64,000 nucleotides of DNA from Erigeron canadensis (taxonomy: Eukaryota > Streptophyta > Magnoliopsida > Asterales > Asteraceae): contig NC_057768.1 of the NCBI RefSeq assembly GCF_010389155.1, positions 10,910,501 to 10,974,500 of the forward strand, given 5' to 3'. Position 1 is the stretch's first letter. Each line of letters starts with the position of its first letter. Shown in pieces: positions 11,623-22,191 of the stretch. The position numbers and the translations under genes are program-made. Under the pieces are notes generated by a model. It did not search any database and was not told the DNA's origin. It saw only the letters and a list, made by a program, of their open reading frames with translations.

Positions 11623-12179
11623 TAATGGGTTTATTCGATACAATATAAATGGAAGATGTATATATGAGACTTTTTCGATTTCGTATTTGGCGACAGTTAT
11701 CCAACATCCATGTCTTCGCAGTAGATTTCGTTACTTTTGTGTTTTCTGTGTTAGTGTACGTACATGGACCTCAATAATCACATACGGATTTTAAATTTGT
11801 CATGTTCATTAAATTTATCACGTTTTAGCTCATGTTCATGAAAGTTTGGCTGGTTCACTAATTCAAGCTGGCAACATAAGTGAACGAAAATAAAGGACTC
11901 TGTTTGTTTCTATAAATGAAAATAAAATAAATGCATCTAGTCAATAAAAATAACTTGTGACCATTTTTCTGTCTTCTCATAATCCAAAACCTGAATTATA
12001 TGTATTTATTACTCCCCCATCAATCCGGTAGACAAAGTTATTAAATGGAAACCTACATATACTAACAAAAAGTGCATAATGTTTTGTCTCATGACAGGGA
12101 CATGATATGAGGATTCAACTTTTTACAAGACATGATACATAAAACATTTTTATGATAATAAAAGATTTTGTATGTAAAC
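11623..12179. other. Intergenic DNA without recognisable features
   Basis: Apart from the 5-bp TSD at its left edge I see no gene, repeat or element end. Short open stretches here have no recognisable product. Confidence 0.5.
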
Positions 12180-12395
12180 CAGGGGTGGGCACATATCCAA
12201 AAACCAAAAAAAAAAAAATTGGAAACCGAAAAATCCAAACCAAAAAAACTGAAAACTGAAAAAACTAATGGTTTTTAGTTTTGGTTTTCTAAAAACCAAA
12301 AGTTATGGTTCGGTTTTGGTATCACATGAAAAACCGATCCATAAAACCGAACCGAACCAAAAATATATATTTTTTACTTTATTATATATATATAT

Positions 12396-13344
12396 TGTAA
12401 GTCCCAACTCAAGAGATGGTACTCTACTGGAGACACTTCTATGTCAATAGTGGAGTTACTTTGCAATACATTCACCAGATCTGGACTCGACAGTTGGGGT
12501 GAACAGTATACCAGGTTATCTGGATGGTTTACTTATTAAGGTGACAATGTGAATAAGTAAATACAATGCAATAATCAATTTAAATGGCGAGACAATATGT
12601 ATTTTTCATATGTATTTTATTTATTGATTATAAACAAAATACAAAGGTTGATGCGGAACCAAGATATTACAAGTATGTAAATATCCTAACAACCTATGAA
12701 ATACAATTGATCTAAACTTGGAAATTCTCTTGTCAATCAAAACACTTAAAGTTGTGAAATGTTCCTTTTTGCGATTGAGAGAATATTACACAAGCACACC
12801 AGTATATTGCAAAGTGTAAAGATGCAAAGACTTGTTATTGTGTTGTGCAAAGGCCTCTATTTATAGGCAAAGGTTGACATTGGGAATGTCAACTTTGCCA
12901 TACAAATATGGTTGGAAGCATTTAAAGATGTGTGAACTTTTTCTTGAAAATGCTAAATAAAATATGTGAGAGTACATACTTTATCCAACCTGCTTTGTAC
13001 TTTATACTAAGATAATATTTATTATCCGGGTAATGGTACATAAAGCAATAAAGGCAATTTCCTCGTAATCAATGTAAAGCTTTGTAAGTTCTTTACACTG
13101 ATACTCTCCAGTCTTGATCTGGTTAGATGGCCACTGGGCTTCGCTACCATGGCCAGTCTCTTTCTTCCATTTGATGTCTTCGACTTCAACTGGACCGTCT
13201 TCAGGTTTGGTCAGATCTTCAACTGGAGGAAGTCACCAGTTGCATAAACTGTATGATGCAACTTGACTTCTCATATTTCTGGACAAATCTTAACGTCTCT
13301 AGATGACTGGAGACTTGCAGGTCTTGCTAAAACTGGACCTAACA
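12396..13344 (-). repeat. 3' LTR (A) of the outer Sirevirus, chimeric
   Basis: On the plus strand it runs TGTAAGTCC to GGACCTAACA. Its left part, to about 12600, matches the LTR at 55541-56498; its right part, from about 12660, matches the LTR at 53794-54750. A minus-strand TATAAATAG box lies at 12857-12866. The polypurine tract (plus-strand AATTCCCCCTATTT) abuts its right edge at 13345. Confidence 0.9.
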
Positions 13345-13632
13345 AATTCCCCCTATTTGTCCAAAAATATGCACAAGTCTTTTCAAGTTTGTATCTATAC
13401 AAGTGTTAACTTGAAATGATTTGGTTTGACAAAATCTATCTAATTTTCTAAGGCAATTTTTAAATCATCAAATGCCTTAGATATTTTTCTTTTTGACTTG
13501 TTAGATTTTATCACTTATCTATCTATCTTGTGGGTTACAATCTGGCAACTTGTATATACAAAATGTAAAAATTACATAAGTACAAGAAAGTAAATAAAAC
13601 ACAAGTAGATAAAAAAAAAATAGAAGTAGAAC
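13345..13632 (-). other. Polypurine tract and short 3' noncoding region of the outer element
   Basis: The minus strand ends in ATAGGGGGAATT directly before the 3' LTR, the site for plus-strand priming. The remaining ~270 bp to the env-like stop hold no recognisable feature. Confidence 0.7.
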
Positions 13633-15280
13633 TTAAACAGATGGCCCTTCGCTAGTTCTCCTTCTTTTGGTTAACGAACCAATAGGCTGCCCATCCTCAG
13701 GGTCGATGTGGAGCTTTTCTTCCAGTTGCTCTTTGTGATCAATCTTGTGTTTTAGCAAACTGAGCCACACCTTTTCAAACCTATTCTTCGTTGGCTTTTG
13801 TTCCAAAATATTCACCATCTCAACCCATTCAGAAAATCCATATCCAAGTACCCAAGCATTCTCAGTCTTCACAAAAGGACCTCGAGAATAATTGACTGAT
13901 AAATGAAAGGTTTTGGTACCTGGCCGGATGGCCACATCAACTGCAGTGATCTTCCCAGCATGATTTCTCTTGCTCATTATTGATTGATAATAGGCTTTGG
14001 CATCTGATTCATTTTCCAGTTTGGGGGCACCAGTTCCAGCATGTTGCACAACAGCCTTAATATCTTCATGGGAAACTTCACCAGTTGGTTCTATCCAAGT
14101 TCTTAGATTGGCATCCCTGGGCAGTGGCTTGGGCTTTGATTGAGATGACCTCTTTGGTGGATTCATTACTCTTTTAACAACTTTGTTAACATGATCGATT
14201 CTCTTTTGAATCCCACCAGCCCGAATTTCCTTGATCTTTTCAACTGTACAGTTCAGATTCTTAGCATCATATTCAGCTTCATTGTCTGGATATACTTTGT
14301 CAATTTGTATATCCAACATTTCATTAAGTACGCCAATAATCCTTTGATCATGCTTGATTTTCTTGTATTGTTCCAGTGTGATGCCCAACAAACCAGCATC
14401 ACTGGCATCTAAGGCACCCAAGTCAGAAATCTGGGCCCTTGTGAGCCTTTGATTTTGTTTTTTAATTTTCCTTTGTTCTTTAAATTGCTCGCCCATCCTT
14501 GCCTGTCTTTTACTTTCGGAATTAGACACTGGTGGCAATTTATCTACATTGCCAGTTTCAAGCATTCCTTCAGTACCAGTTGGTTTGGCAGATTCATCAG
14601 TTGCCTGCCCTTTGCCCTTATCAATATTCCTGCCTGGGATCAACCACATCATCAAACTGCTCAATAACTTGCTGACTGGCATCAGTACCAGCAGCCTCCA
14701 CATTCTCACCAGCCACACTAGTTTGCACTTGGCTAGATGAGCTTTCAGGGATGACTGTTCTAGATGCAACAACCAGACTTCTTTCCCCCTTGGCAGCATC
14801 TAGACCTTTCCGGATTGCATCCCAGTCAGATTGGTCGGATGGCAATCAGTCTAGAGGTTTCCACGATTGATGGTCCTTGCACTCCTTGAAAATTGAGCAC
14901 ATCATCCTGAAAGATATCCACAGATGATTCACCTCTTGGGACTGGGCCAAGACATTGTCACTAGTTTGGACTTGCCCATCCTTTAATTCTTTCAACAACT
15001 TGAGGTCATCTGGGGAGAGGCCAGTAGACACCATTTCCTTAACAATCTCCATTTCTTTTTCTTTGCCCACTTCAGTTGTTAGCTTATCCAGGGCAGTTGA
15101 ATGTTTAGATACCTTAGTGGCCAAAGTGTCCAGACTACTTCTCAACTGGGTGATCTCAGCAGTTACTGGGGACAGATCAACCTGAGGAGAAACAATCTTG
15201 GTGATCTCAGATATCACCTTTTTAACCAATTCCTCTTCTCTAGCAACCAAAGTTTCTTCAATTTTCTGACCAACTGAAGT
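13633..15280 (-). pseudogene. Env-like ORF, C-terminal half, outer Sirevirus
   Basis: The minus-strand reading gives coiled-coil sequence, then a Lys-rich C-terminal domain with LGITLEQYKKIKHD, LPRDANLRTWIEPTGE and the terminal RRRTSEGPSV. It parallels the inner element's protein (22466-26329) residue for residue in blocks. It is broken by a TGA at 14846-14848 where the inner copy has Arg (CGC, a likely CGA-to-TGA change) and by a frameshift around 14640. Its upstream half lies at 45742-47256, beyond the inserted plus-strand element. No signal peptide or membrane segment is evident; the name env-like follows Sirevirus usage only. Confidence 0.8.
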
Positions 15281-15614
15281 TGTTAGAAATCCAAAACTAG
15301 TGATACATTGTATTTTAAGTTATGGACATACTTGTTGTTAAGTCATGAGTTGATGATTTCTAAGGTTGAGGGGCTAATAGTGTTAATTAGCATAGTTGGA
15401 TAGTTTAGATTATAAATAGCCCTCAATTCCTTAGAAATCATAACTTTTGCATAACATAAGCATAACTCTTGACATAATTTCAATACCACCATATCTGAAT
15501 AACACTCTTGATCCCAATTCTCTCTCCAAACACACGCACACAAACACCAAGAACACACGCTAACCAAACACCATTGTTGATGTGAATTCGGTTGATAAAA
15601 TCGTGTTGATTACT
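15281..15614 (+). repeat. 5' LTR of the plus-strand Sirevirus
   Basis: Begins TGTTAGAAATCC; its last base is T where the 3' LTR has A. It is a short LTR for a Sirevirus. A TATAAATAG promoter motif lies at 15411-15419. Confidence 0.93.
15411..15419 (+). promoter_or_regulatory. TATA box of the plus-strand Sirevirus LTR
   Basis: TATAAATAG, about 200 bp before the LTR end; the same motif is kept in the 3' LTR at 45531-45539. Confidence 0.65.
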
Positions 15615-15615
15615 T

Positions 15616-15627
15616 TGGTATCAGAGC
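15616..15627 (+). promoter_or_regulatory. Primer binding site, initiator tRNA-Met
   Basis: TGGTATCAGAGC, starting two bases after the 5' LTR; the standard plant copia primer site. Confidence 0.9.
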
Positions 15628-16806
15628 AAAACATCATTTTGATCTCGATCCATAACTGAATTCAATCACATTTCATCAAAAATCACCATTAATTCTGTTT
15701 TATTTTTGTTTCTGTTCGTCGTTTTGTTTTTACTGAAAATCAAAAAAATTAACCTCTCAAATCACATAAAATCACAAAGGTTTGTTCATCATTCAATTCC
15801 TCATAGTTAATAACATAATTCTATCAAGTTTCGTGTTCTAATTCGATTTGGATCAAAAGTTCAGATTTTGAGTTTTTGGCGCTAAAATTTGGGATTTGAT
15901 TTTGTTGTGTTATAAGCTAAATTTTGTTAATCGGATCATTGCTGAGGTGAAAACAAACTGTTTGCAAGTGGTTTCATGTTCCAATTCTCAGAAAATCAAA
16001 TGATATTGAAGTTGTAAATATTGTCAATGGAGTTGTTCATGTTCAGAGGTTGAAGACGACTGTGTAAAGCTAAAACGATCTTAATTAGATTGTTTCAGTT
16101 TTTCTTTCCTTCATACTTTCATATCAGTGTTGTGAATTGTCAAACGATTCAAATTTTTGATCGTTTTGAGAAGTGTGGTTGTGTTGTGAAAAACTGATTA
16201 TGGCTAATTGATCCTTTGGATTGGTTTTGGTCAATTCAATTCTTGAAAAATACACAAGTCTGAAGAGAAACCAAAACGATCTCTTTTAGATCGTTTCAGT
16301 TTTCCTAGAAAGAAGAACGATCTCTTTTAGGTTGTTTCAAGTTTCACTTGAATTTTCTCTAGTTTGAAGTAATGCCTGAAGAGTTGTGTTTGGAAATCAA
16401 ACTACTTTTGGGTAACTGATCTTCGTGATTGGTTTTGCTCAAATTCATTTTATTCCATTTCATACCAAAACTCTGCTCAAATCATTTCAGAATAATTAGA
16501 ATTTTTCCTTCTTCTGAAAATCGTTTTAAGAATAGATCGTTTCATTCCTATCTCAAAACAGATCGTTTCATTGTAATTCAAATTAAGATCGTTTCTTTCT
16601 TCATTCAATTCAGATCGTTTCATTCTTATCTCAAATCAGATCGTTTCATTTTAATTCTAATTCAGATCGTTTCATTCTTACTTCAAATCAAATCGTTTCA
16701 TTTTCATTTCAATTCAGATCGTTTCATTTCATTCCAAAATTAGATCGTTTTAGAGTTTCCCAATTTCTTCAAAATCAATTCAATTCTCAACACAAATCAA
16801 TTTCAA
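15628..16806 (+). other. Leader of the plus-strand Sirevirus
   Basis: 1.2 kb of noncoding RNA leader. It contains repeated GATCGTTT/AAACGATC motifs, dispersed at 16070-16340 and in a tandem block at 16520-16750. No coding segment is supported. Confidence 0.7.
16520..16750 (+). repeat. Tandem AGATCGTTTCATT repeats in the leader
   Basis: The core (A/C)AGATCGTTTCATT recurs about eight times at spacings of roughly 25-35 bp, separated by variable A/T/C-rich spacers such as CTTATCTCAAATC and TTAATTCTAATTC. The block ends ~55 bp before the gag start. Confidence 0.85.
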
Positions 16807-18912
16807 ATGACTACTCGTGAAGCATTATCTCTGGGTACTGATACAAGACCACCAGTTCTTTATCGTGGTAATTATGGACTTTGGAAGAAAAGGTTCATGG
16901 ATTACATTGAACGTCAGACAAATGGTCACATGCTTAAGGACTCAATCATCAATGGACTTGCTATGCATCGTCATCCTACTACCCGCACTATTTTGACTCC
17001 TGATCTTTTGAACGCCGAACAAAGAGATCGTACTGCTGCTGACAACAGAGCTAGGTCATGTTTGTACCAAGCACTTCCTGATGAGATCTATGGCTCAGTT
17101 GACTCTTACGACACAGCAAAGGAGATTTGGGATGAAGTTGCTAGACAAATGGAAGGTTCTGATATAACTTTAACAATTCGACTGACAAATGTCTTAACTG
17201 AGTTTGACAATTTTCAGAAATCTCCAAATGAATCTCTTGAGTCTGTCTACTACAGATTTTGCAATGTGATCAATGAACTGAGAAAGAACAAGGTCAAGAA
17301 AGATGAGATTGAGTTGAACATCAAGTTTATCAAAGCACTTGGTTCCGAATGGGAAGAATATGGAACTCAAATCAAACAACATCAAGATCTGACCAAATTC
17401 ACCATTCATACTCTTTATGAATCTTTCAAGTTGAATGAGAGCAAAGTTCTAAGTAAAAATTCATTCAACAAAGTGCCAGAAGTTGTATCTACTGATCCTT
17501 TGGCATTGGTCGTTGAAAGAAAAGTTTCTGAGGCTCTTAAAAGACAAATGACTGTTGTGTCTTCGTCTGATGAGGAGGGAGAAGATTACTTGGCTTCAAG
17601 AGATGGTATTCCTGATGAATTCTACCAAGCTCTTGCCGCTGTGACCAAGCATTTCAAGAAAAAGTATTTCAAAGCGAGGCCAACTAACAACAATCTTCGA
17701 ACTTCATCAACAAGTGCATTTCCAAAGAAGGAACAATATCATCACAACAGTTTTGAACAAGGTGAAACAACTGGTTCCAAGAAAAGAGACAAGAAAGCAG
17801 AAACTGAGAAACAAATCATGGAGAAAGAAAAGACTTCTGACAAAAAGTGTTACAACTGTGGAATTCCTGGTCATTTTGCTGTGGATTGCAAGCTGCCTCG
17901 CAAGAAGACTTATGAATATTACAAGCAGAAGATGCTTCTGGCAAAACAAGTTGAAGCCAGTCAAGCCTTGATTGCTGAAGATGACAAGTGGCATTTGCTC
18001 ACTAATGACGAAGATGAAGATCTGTCTGCCAATGTATGTTTCATGGCAAGGTTGAGCAAAGACAAAGTGTTTGAGGCTGACAACACTGACGAGGAATATC
18101 CCGATGACGAGGTAAATCTCGACACTACTTTTTCATCAATTAAGGATAAAGAGTCTTGTAAAATTGCCTTATCAAACCTAACGAATCATTACACTTCTTT
18201 AGCCAACAAAAACAAGAAATTGAAAAATAGCATTGTCTTTTCAAAAAGGGAATACACAAAACTTCTTGAAGAAAATTCTAAACTACTTTTTGAGTATGAT
18301 GCTATGAAACAAGAATTTCAAAACTATAAAGAACAAATGTTGGTTAAAGAATGTGAAATGAATGCGTCTCCTGACTCTAAGTTATTGAAAAAGTGTCATA
18401 ATTTAGAAAAGACCATTCTTGATCTTGAAAAGACCAATCAAGATCTTGAAGTTAAAAAAACCAATGAATGGCTTCGTGTAAATGCAAGACAAATGGATGT
18501 TGATATTCTTAATAAGAAGCTTCGAGAAGCTACACCAAAAACAATTGAACTTGAAAGAAAAGTTTCTGATTTAAATCATAACTGTTTTTTAAAAGGCATT
18601 GAGATTGAAAATCTTGGAAGACAAATTGAGGAACATAAAAAGAATATACTTTTCTATCAAGAAAAGTTGTACAAAGTTGAACAAAACCCTCTTTTGGATT
18701 TCACCGCCTATTTCAATAAGTCAAAAATTGATAAATCAGAACTTCTTCTTGGGTTGGGATTTGAGAATATCACTCCACTGCAAAAAGCCAAAGACAAGAT
18801 CGAACCCTTGTATGATGAAAAGTTTTTGAGACTTGGTATGGTTCAACAATTCATACGTCCATTGGATGACAAATTTGAGACTGATGAAGTTGAGAAAAAT
18901 TCAAAACAATAA
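16807..18912 (+). CDS. gag: Gag of the plus-strand Sirevirus (N-terminal and zinc-knuckle part)
   Basis: 701 codons from ATG. The N-terminal ~250 residues form a UBN2-type copia Gag domain (YGLWKKRFMDYIE, AKEIWDEVARQMEGS, SLESVYYRFCNVINELR). A CCHC zinc knuckle, CYNCGIPGHFAVDC, spans residues 348-361 and would bind RNA. Acidic patches follow, then a long heptad-like coiled coil over roughly residues 440-640. The frame stops at 18912, but the adjacent overlapping frame continues the same protein: one extra A in GAGAAAAATTC (about 18893) explains the break. Gag of this type assembles virus-like particles. Confidence 0.85.
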   Translation: MTTREALSLGTDTRPPVLYRGNYGLWKKRFMDYIERQTNGHMLKDSIINGLAMHRHPTTRTILTPDLLNAEQRDRTAADNRARSCLYQALPDEIYGSVDSYDTAKEIWDEVARQMEGSDITLTIRLTNVLTEFDNFQKSPNESLESVYYRFCNVINELRKNKVKKDEIELNIKFIKALGSEWEEYGTQIKQHQDLTKFTIHTLYESFKLNESKVLSKNSFNKVPEVVSTDPLALVVERKVSEALKRQMTVVSSSDEEGEDYLASRDGIPDEFYQALAAVTKHFKKKYFKARPTNNNLRTSSTSAFPKKEQYHHNSFEQGETTGSKKRDKKAETEKQIMEKEKTSDKKCYNCGIPGHFAVDCKLPRKKTYEYYKQKMLLAKQVEASQALIAEDDKWHLLTNDEDEDLSANVCFMARLSKDKVFEADNTDEEYPDDEVNLDTTFSSIKDKESCKIALSNLTNHYTSLANKNKKLKNSIVFSKREYTKLLEENSKLLFEYDAMKQEFQNYKEQMLVKECEMNASPDSKLLKKCHNLEKTILDLEKTNQDLEVKKTNEWLRVNARQMDVDILNKKLREATPKTIELERKVSDLNHNCFLKGIEIENLGRQIEEHKKNILFYQEKLYKVEQNPLLDFTAYFNKSKIDKSELLLGLGFENITPLQKAKDKIEPLYDEKFLRLGMVQQFIRPLDDKFETDEVEKNSKQ

Positions 18913-20587
18913 ATTTTTGGTTAATTATGATGCCATCAACACTTCTTACATAATGAAAAAGTCATCAATTTTTGAATTAGAAGAGATTGAGTCTAATTTT
19001 CAAAACCAAGAATCTGTCGTTTCTCCACCTAAACCAACTAAAATGTATGTTCCATCCACAATTTTGGAAAAACAAATAGAAGGTTTACAACAAAAGGTGG
19101 AATCTCAACAAAACCTTATCAATAATCTAATGTCTCAAAATCCGAATTCAAAGAATGAATCAATTGTTGTTGATATCAAGAAAGTCTGTGTGAATGTTTC
19201 TACACAAACTGATTTCAGTCTTTTAGTAGACCATTCCACTCAGACTGCTTGTGTTTCATCTACTGGTTCCTCCACCCAAACCTTGACTGATTCTTTTGAA
19301 TATTCATGTCAAAATACTGCTACTAAAATAGCTGATGATTATGTGCAATCTGATTTATCAAATGACGAACTTGCGCATAGTTTAGTTTTGATATGGTACT
19401 ACTTTAGGTTTTTCAATTGTGAGTTTCCTGAAGAGTTAGTTGTTCACCCTAAGCCTTGTGCTAGTATAGGTGTTGCTACTTCTACTCAATTTTCTTGTGA
19501 AACCAAAGAAGCGTCAGTTCAAGTTGATTTTATTCCCGAGACAACCAATAGTGTGAAGTTGGAGAACAAAACTCCTGATTTTTCAAAATTCTCTCCGGTT
19601 TCACTATTCAACAAATCTGATTTTGATAAATTCATGGAGGGAGAATATGTTTTTGATTCTGAAACTGAGAAAAAGATTGAATCTACCAAAATCAAAGTTG
19701 AATCGAAAGAGGAATCTCTAAAATTGTTTTTCAAAGCTCCAACTTCATATTATTCAAAGAAACCCATCAAGACTGAACCAAAGACTGTCACCAAACCAAG
19801 AATCAATAAGTTAAAAACAAAGTGTCCTACCCCAGAAAAGCATGTTAAAACCAAACAAGATGAGACCCATCCCAAAATAAAATACAACAAAGTGAAACTT
19901 CTGGAAATCAATTCAAATGTTTCTTTGTCTAGCTCTCATTCTAGTTCAAATTCTAAAGTGTCTAAGTCTAGCTCAGTTTTGCTAACTAGGGATGCTTCAA
20001 ATGGTGCAACTAGGTATAGGGATAGATATGGCTGGTTTTCTCATGATAAACCTAATAAACAAGAAGTTTCCGCACCACCAAAAGAGTCTAAAAAGATAAA
20101 AGTGCTTCAAAACATTCATTCTAATCTTCTTAATGCCAATCCAACAGGTGGAAAGAGCTTGATTAGTGAGTCTAAATGGGTAGCTAAGTCATTAGTACCT
20201 AAGATCACTAATGTTGATAAAAAGAAGAAAAGGCGAAGAAGAAAAGATGGTAGAAAGAAGAAGCATGTTTCTGTTGAGTCAAACAATTTATCTTTTAAGT
20301 CCTCTGTGTTAAACAATGTTAATGGTGCCAAGGCTAGGCCTTGTGATGTTGTAAACAATGTTATTTCTTGTTCTTATATGCATGGTTTGAATGCTGGTAA
20401 ACATGTTACTTTTGATTCATGCGTTAATATTCGGTTGTTTAATCCAAATGTGCTTGTTGATAATGTGCTTGTTAACAAGTATGTTGACATGAAAGCATGT
20501 TTGTATGCATCTTCTAAGTTATACCCCCTGCATGTATTAACTAACCACAAAGGACCCGTCTTTAAGTGGGTACCTAAAGTCGGTTAA
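18894..20587 (+). CDS. Gag C-terminal extension with TQT-motif array, plus-strand Sirevirus
   Basis: Open from upstream in this frame, it continues gag after the frameshift and ends with TAA at 20585. It opens with a short coiled coil (EKQIEGLQQKVESQQNLINN), then a Ser/Thr-rich stretch with three STQT motifs (TQT codons at 19202, 19238 and 19274, spaced exactly 12 residues), VQSD at 19343, STQF at 19481 and SVQVD at 19514. A Lys-rich basic region follows (KKKKRRRRKDGRKKK near 20218). TQT and VQVD are the two known docking motifs for the dynein light chain LC8; SIRE-type Gag has been reported to bind plant LC8-like proteins. Such a large extension (about 560 residues) is unusual for copia Gag. 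Confidence 0.75.
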
Positions 20588-20595
20588 ATTTTTGT

Positions 20596-21223
20596 TTGCA
20601 GGAAATAACCATCTGTGTATGGATACTCGATTCCGGGTGTTCAAAACACATGACTGGTAATAAATCATTGCTCAAGAATTTTGTTGAAAGATTCATGGGA
20701 ACTGTTCGTTTCGGAAACAACAATTTCGCTCTAATTCTAGGTTATGGAGATATTGAAAGAAACGGAATTGTCATCAAGAAAGTTTATTATGTTGAAGGCC
20801 AGAGTTATAACTTGTTCAGTGTTGGACAGTTCTATGACAACAATCTTCAAGTTCTTTTTCGACAATCTCTATGCAAAGTCCAAACTCTAGATGGAGTTGA
20901 TATCCTATGCGGAGATCGTGAAGACAATCTTTTCACAGTTAATCTTGATGATAACCAACCAACTGATAATATCTGTCTTGTTTGAAAAGCTACTTCAAAA
21001 ATTTCTTGGTTGTGGCACAGAAGGCTTTCTCACTTGAATTATCAAACCATCAATGCTTTAGTCAACAAGCAACTTGTTGAAGGCTTGCCTGACTACAAAT
21101 ATGAAAGTGAGCATGTCTGTCCTTCTTGTGCAGTTGGGAAGATCAAGAGAACTTCTCATAAACCAAAGAAAACTCCACACACTTTGGCACCTCTTCATTT
21201 GATTCACATGGATCTTTGTGGGC
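20596..21223 (+). pseudogene. pol: Protease and integrase N-terminus of the plus-strand Sirevirus
   Basis: Contains the aspartic protease motif WILDSGCSKHMTG (catalytic D in DSG), then the pre-integrase domain WHRRLSHLNYQTINALV with the CPSC zinc cysteines, and the first integrase Asp in HMDLCG. A TGA at 20983-20985 interrupts the reading between protease and integrase. It lies in another frame than the gag extension, so either a programmed shift or decay separates gag and pol. It is cut at 21219-21223 (TGGGC) by the nested element and resumes at 39794. Confidence 0.88.
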
Positions 21224-22191
21224 TGAAAGTCCCAACTATTACTAGATGGGTGCTGAAGACACCTCTATGTCGATGGTGAGTGAACTTTGCAACACGATCA
21301 ATTAATCTGGATGTGACCAGTTTAGATTGATCGTGTACCAGGTTAACTGGAATTAAGTATTAAGGTGACAGAATATTAATACATGCAATAATATAAATGA
21401 CGAGTATATAAACTGGTGAGACAATATGTAATTTTCAAGTGTATTTTATTTATTACTTGTTTAAATAAAATACAAGGTTGTTGCGGAACCAAGATAATAC
21501 AAGAATGTAAATATCCTAACAACCCATGAATTACAATTGATCTAAACTTGGAAATTCTCCTAAACAATCGAAACACTTAGAGTTGTGAAATGTTTCTTTT
21601 TGCGATTGAGAGAATATTGCACAAGTTTACCAATATTGCAGAATATATGTATTTGCAAAGTTGTTGAAACAGCTTGTGCAAGGACCTCTATTTATAGTTG
21701 AAGATTGAGCATGGGGATCTCAACTTCGATGTACAAATATGGTTGATAACACACAAAAATATTGTTTAAATAATCCTTTGTGTGTGTTAAATAAAGTAAG
21801 ACAAAAGGTTACTTTATTCAACCACTCTACATCTTTGTATCTTTATCCAAAGACAATATCATTGTCCGGTTAAAAAGGATGTAGAGTAAAAAGGTCCTCC
21901 TCGTAATCAGTGTAAAGCTTTGTAAGAGCATTTACACTGGAGGATTCTCCAGTTGATTGATCTGGTAGATTGTCAACTGGGCTTCGCTGCCATTGCCAAT
22001 CTCTATCTTCCATTTGTTGTCTTTGACTTCAACTGGAAGGTCTTCAGATTCTAGTCTTCTGATCTCAACTGGAGGAAGTCATCAGTTGCTAAACTTGTAC
22101 AATGCAACTGGACTTCTAATATTTCGGACAATTCCTCATGCTCTCCAGATGTCACTGGAGAGCTCCAGTTTAGCTTAAACTGGACCTAACA
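21224..22191 (-). repeat. 3' LTR (B) of the innermost Sirevirus
   Basis: 968 bp, plus strand TGAAAGTCCC to GGACCTAACA. A minus-strand TATAAATAG box lies at 21688-21697. The U3 end carries an inverted repeat, CCAGTTTA-GCT-TAAACTGG, near 22166-22184. The polypurine tract (plus strand AATTCCCCCTAATT) starts at 22193. Confidence 0.92.

Noticed and set aside
11606..11794. 62-codon + strand ORF after the solo LTR
   Set aside because: It starts inside the LTR, and the translation shows no recognisable domain.
16520..16750. CRISPR-like array
   Set aside because: The repeat core is short with irregular spacers, and it lies in a plant retrotransposon leader with no cas genes.
20555..20600. Tiny GT-AG intron joining gag and protease (GTACCT to TTTGCAG)
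   Set aside because: It would be far below the minimum size of plant introns, about 70 nt.
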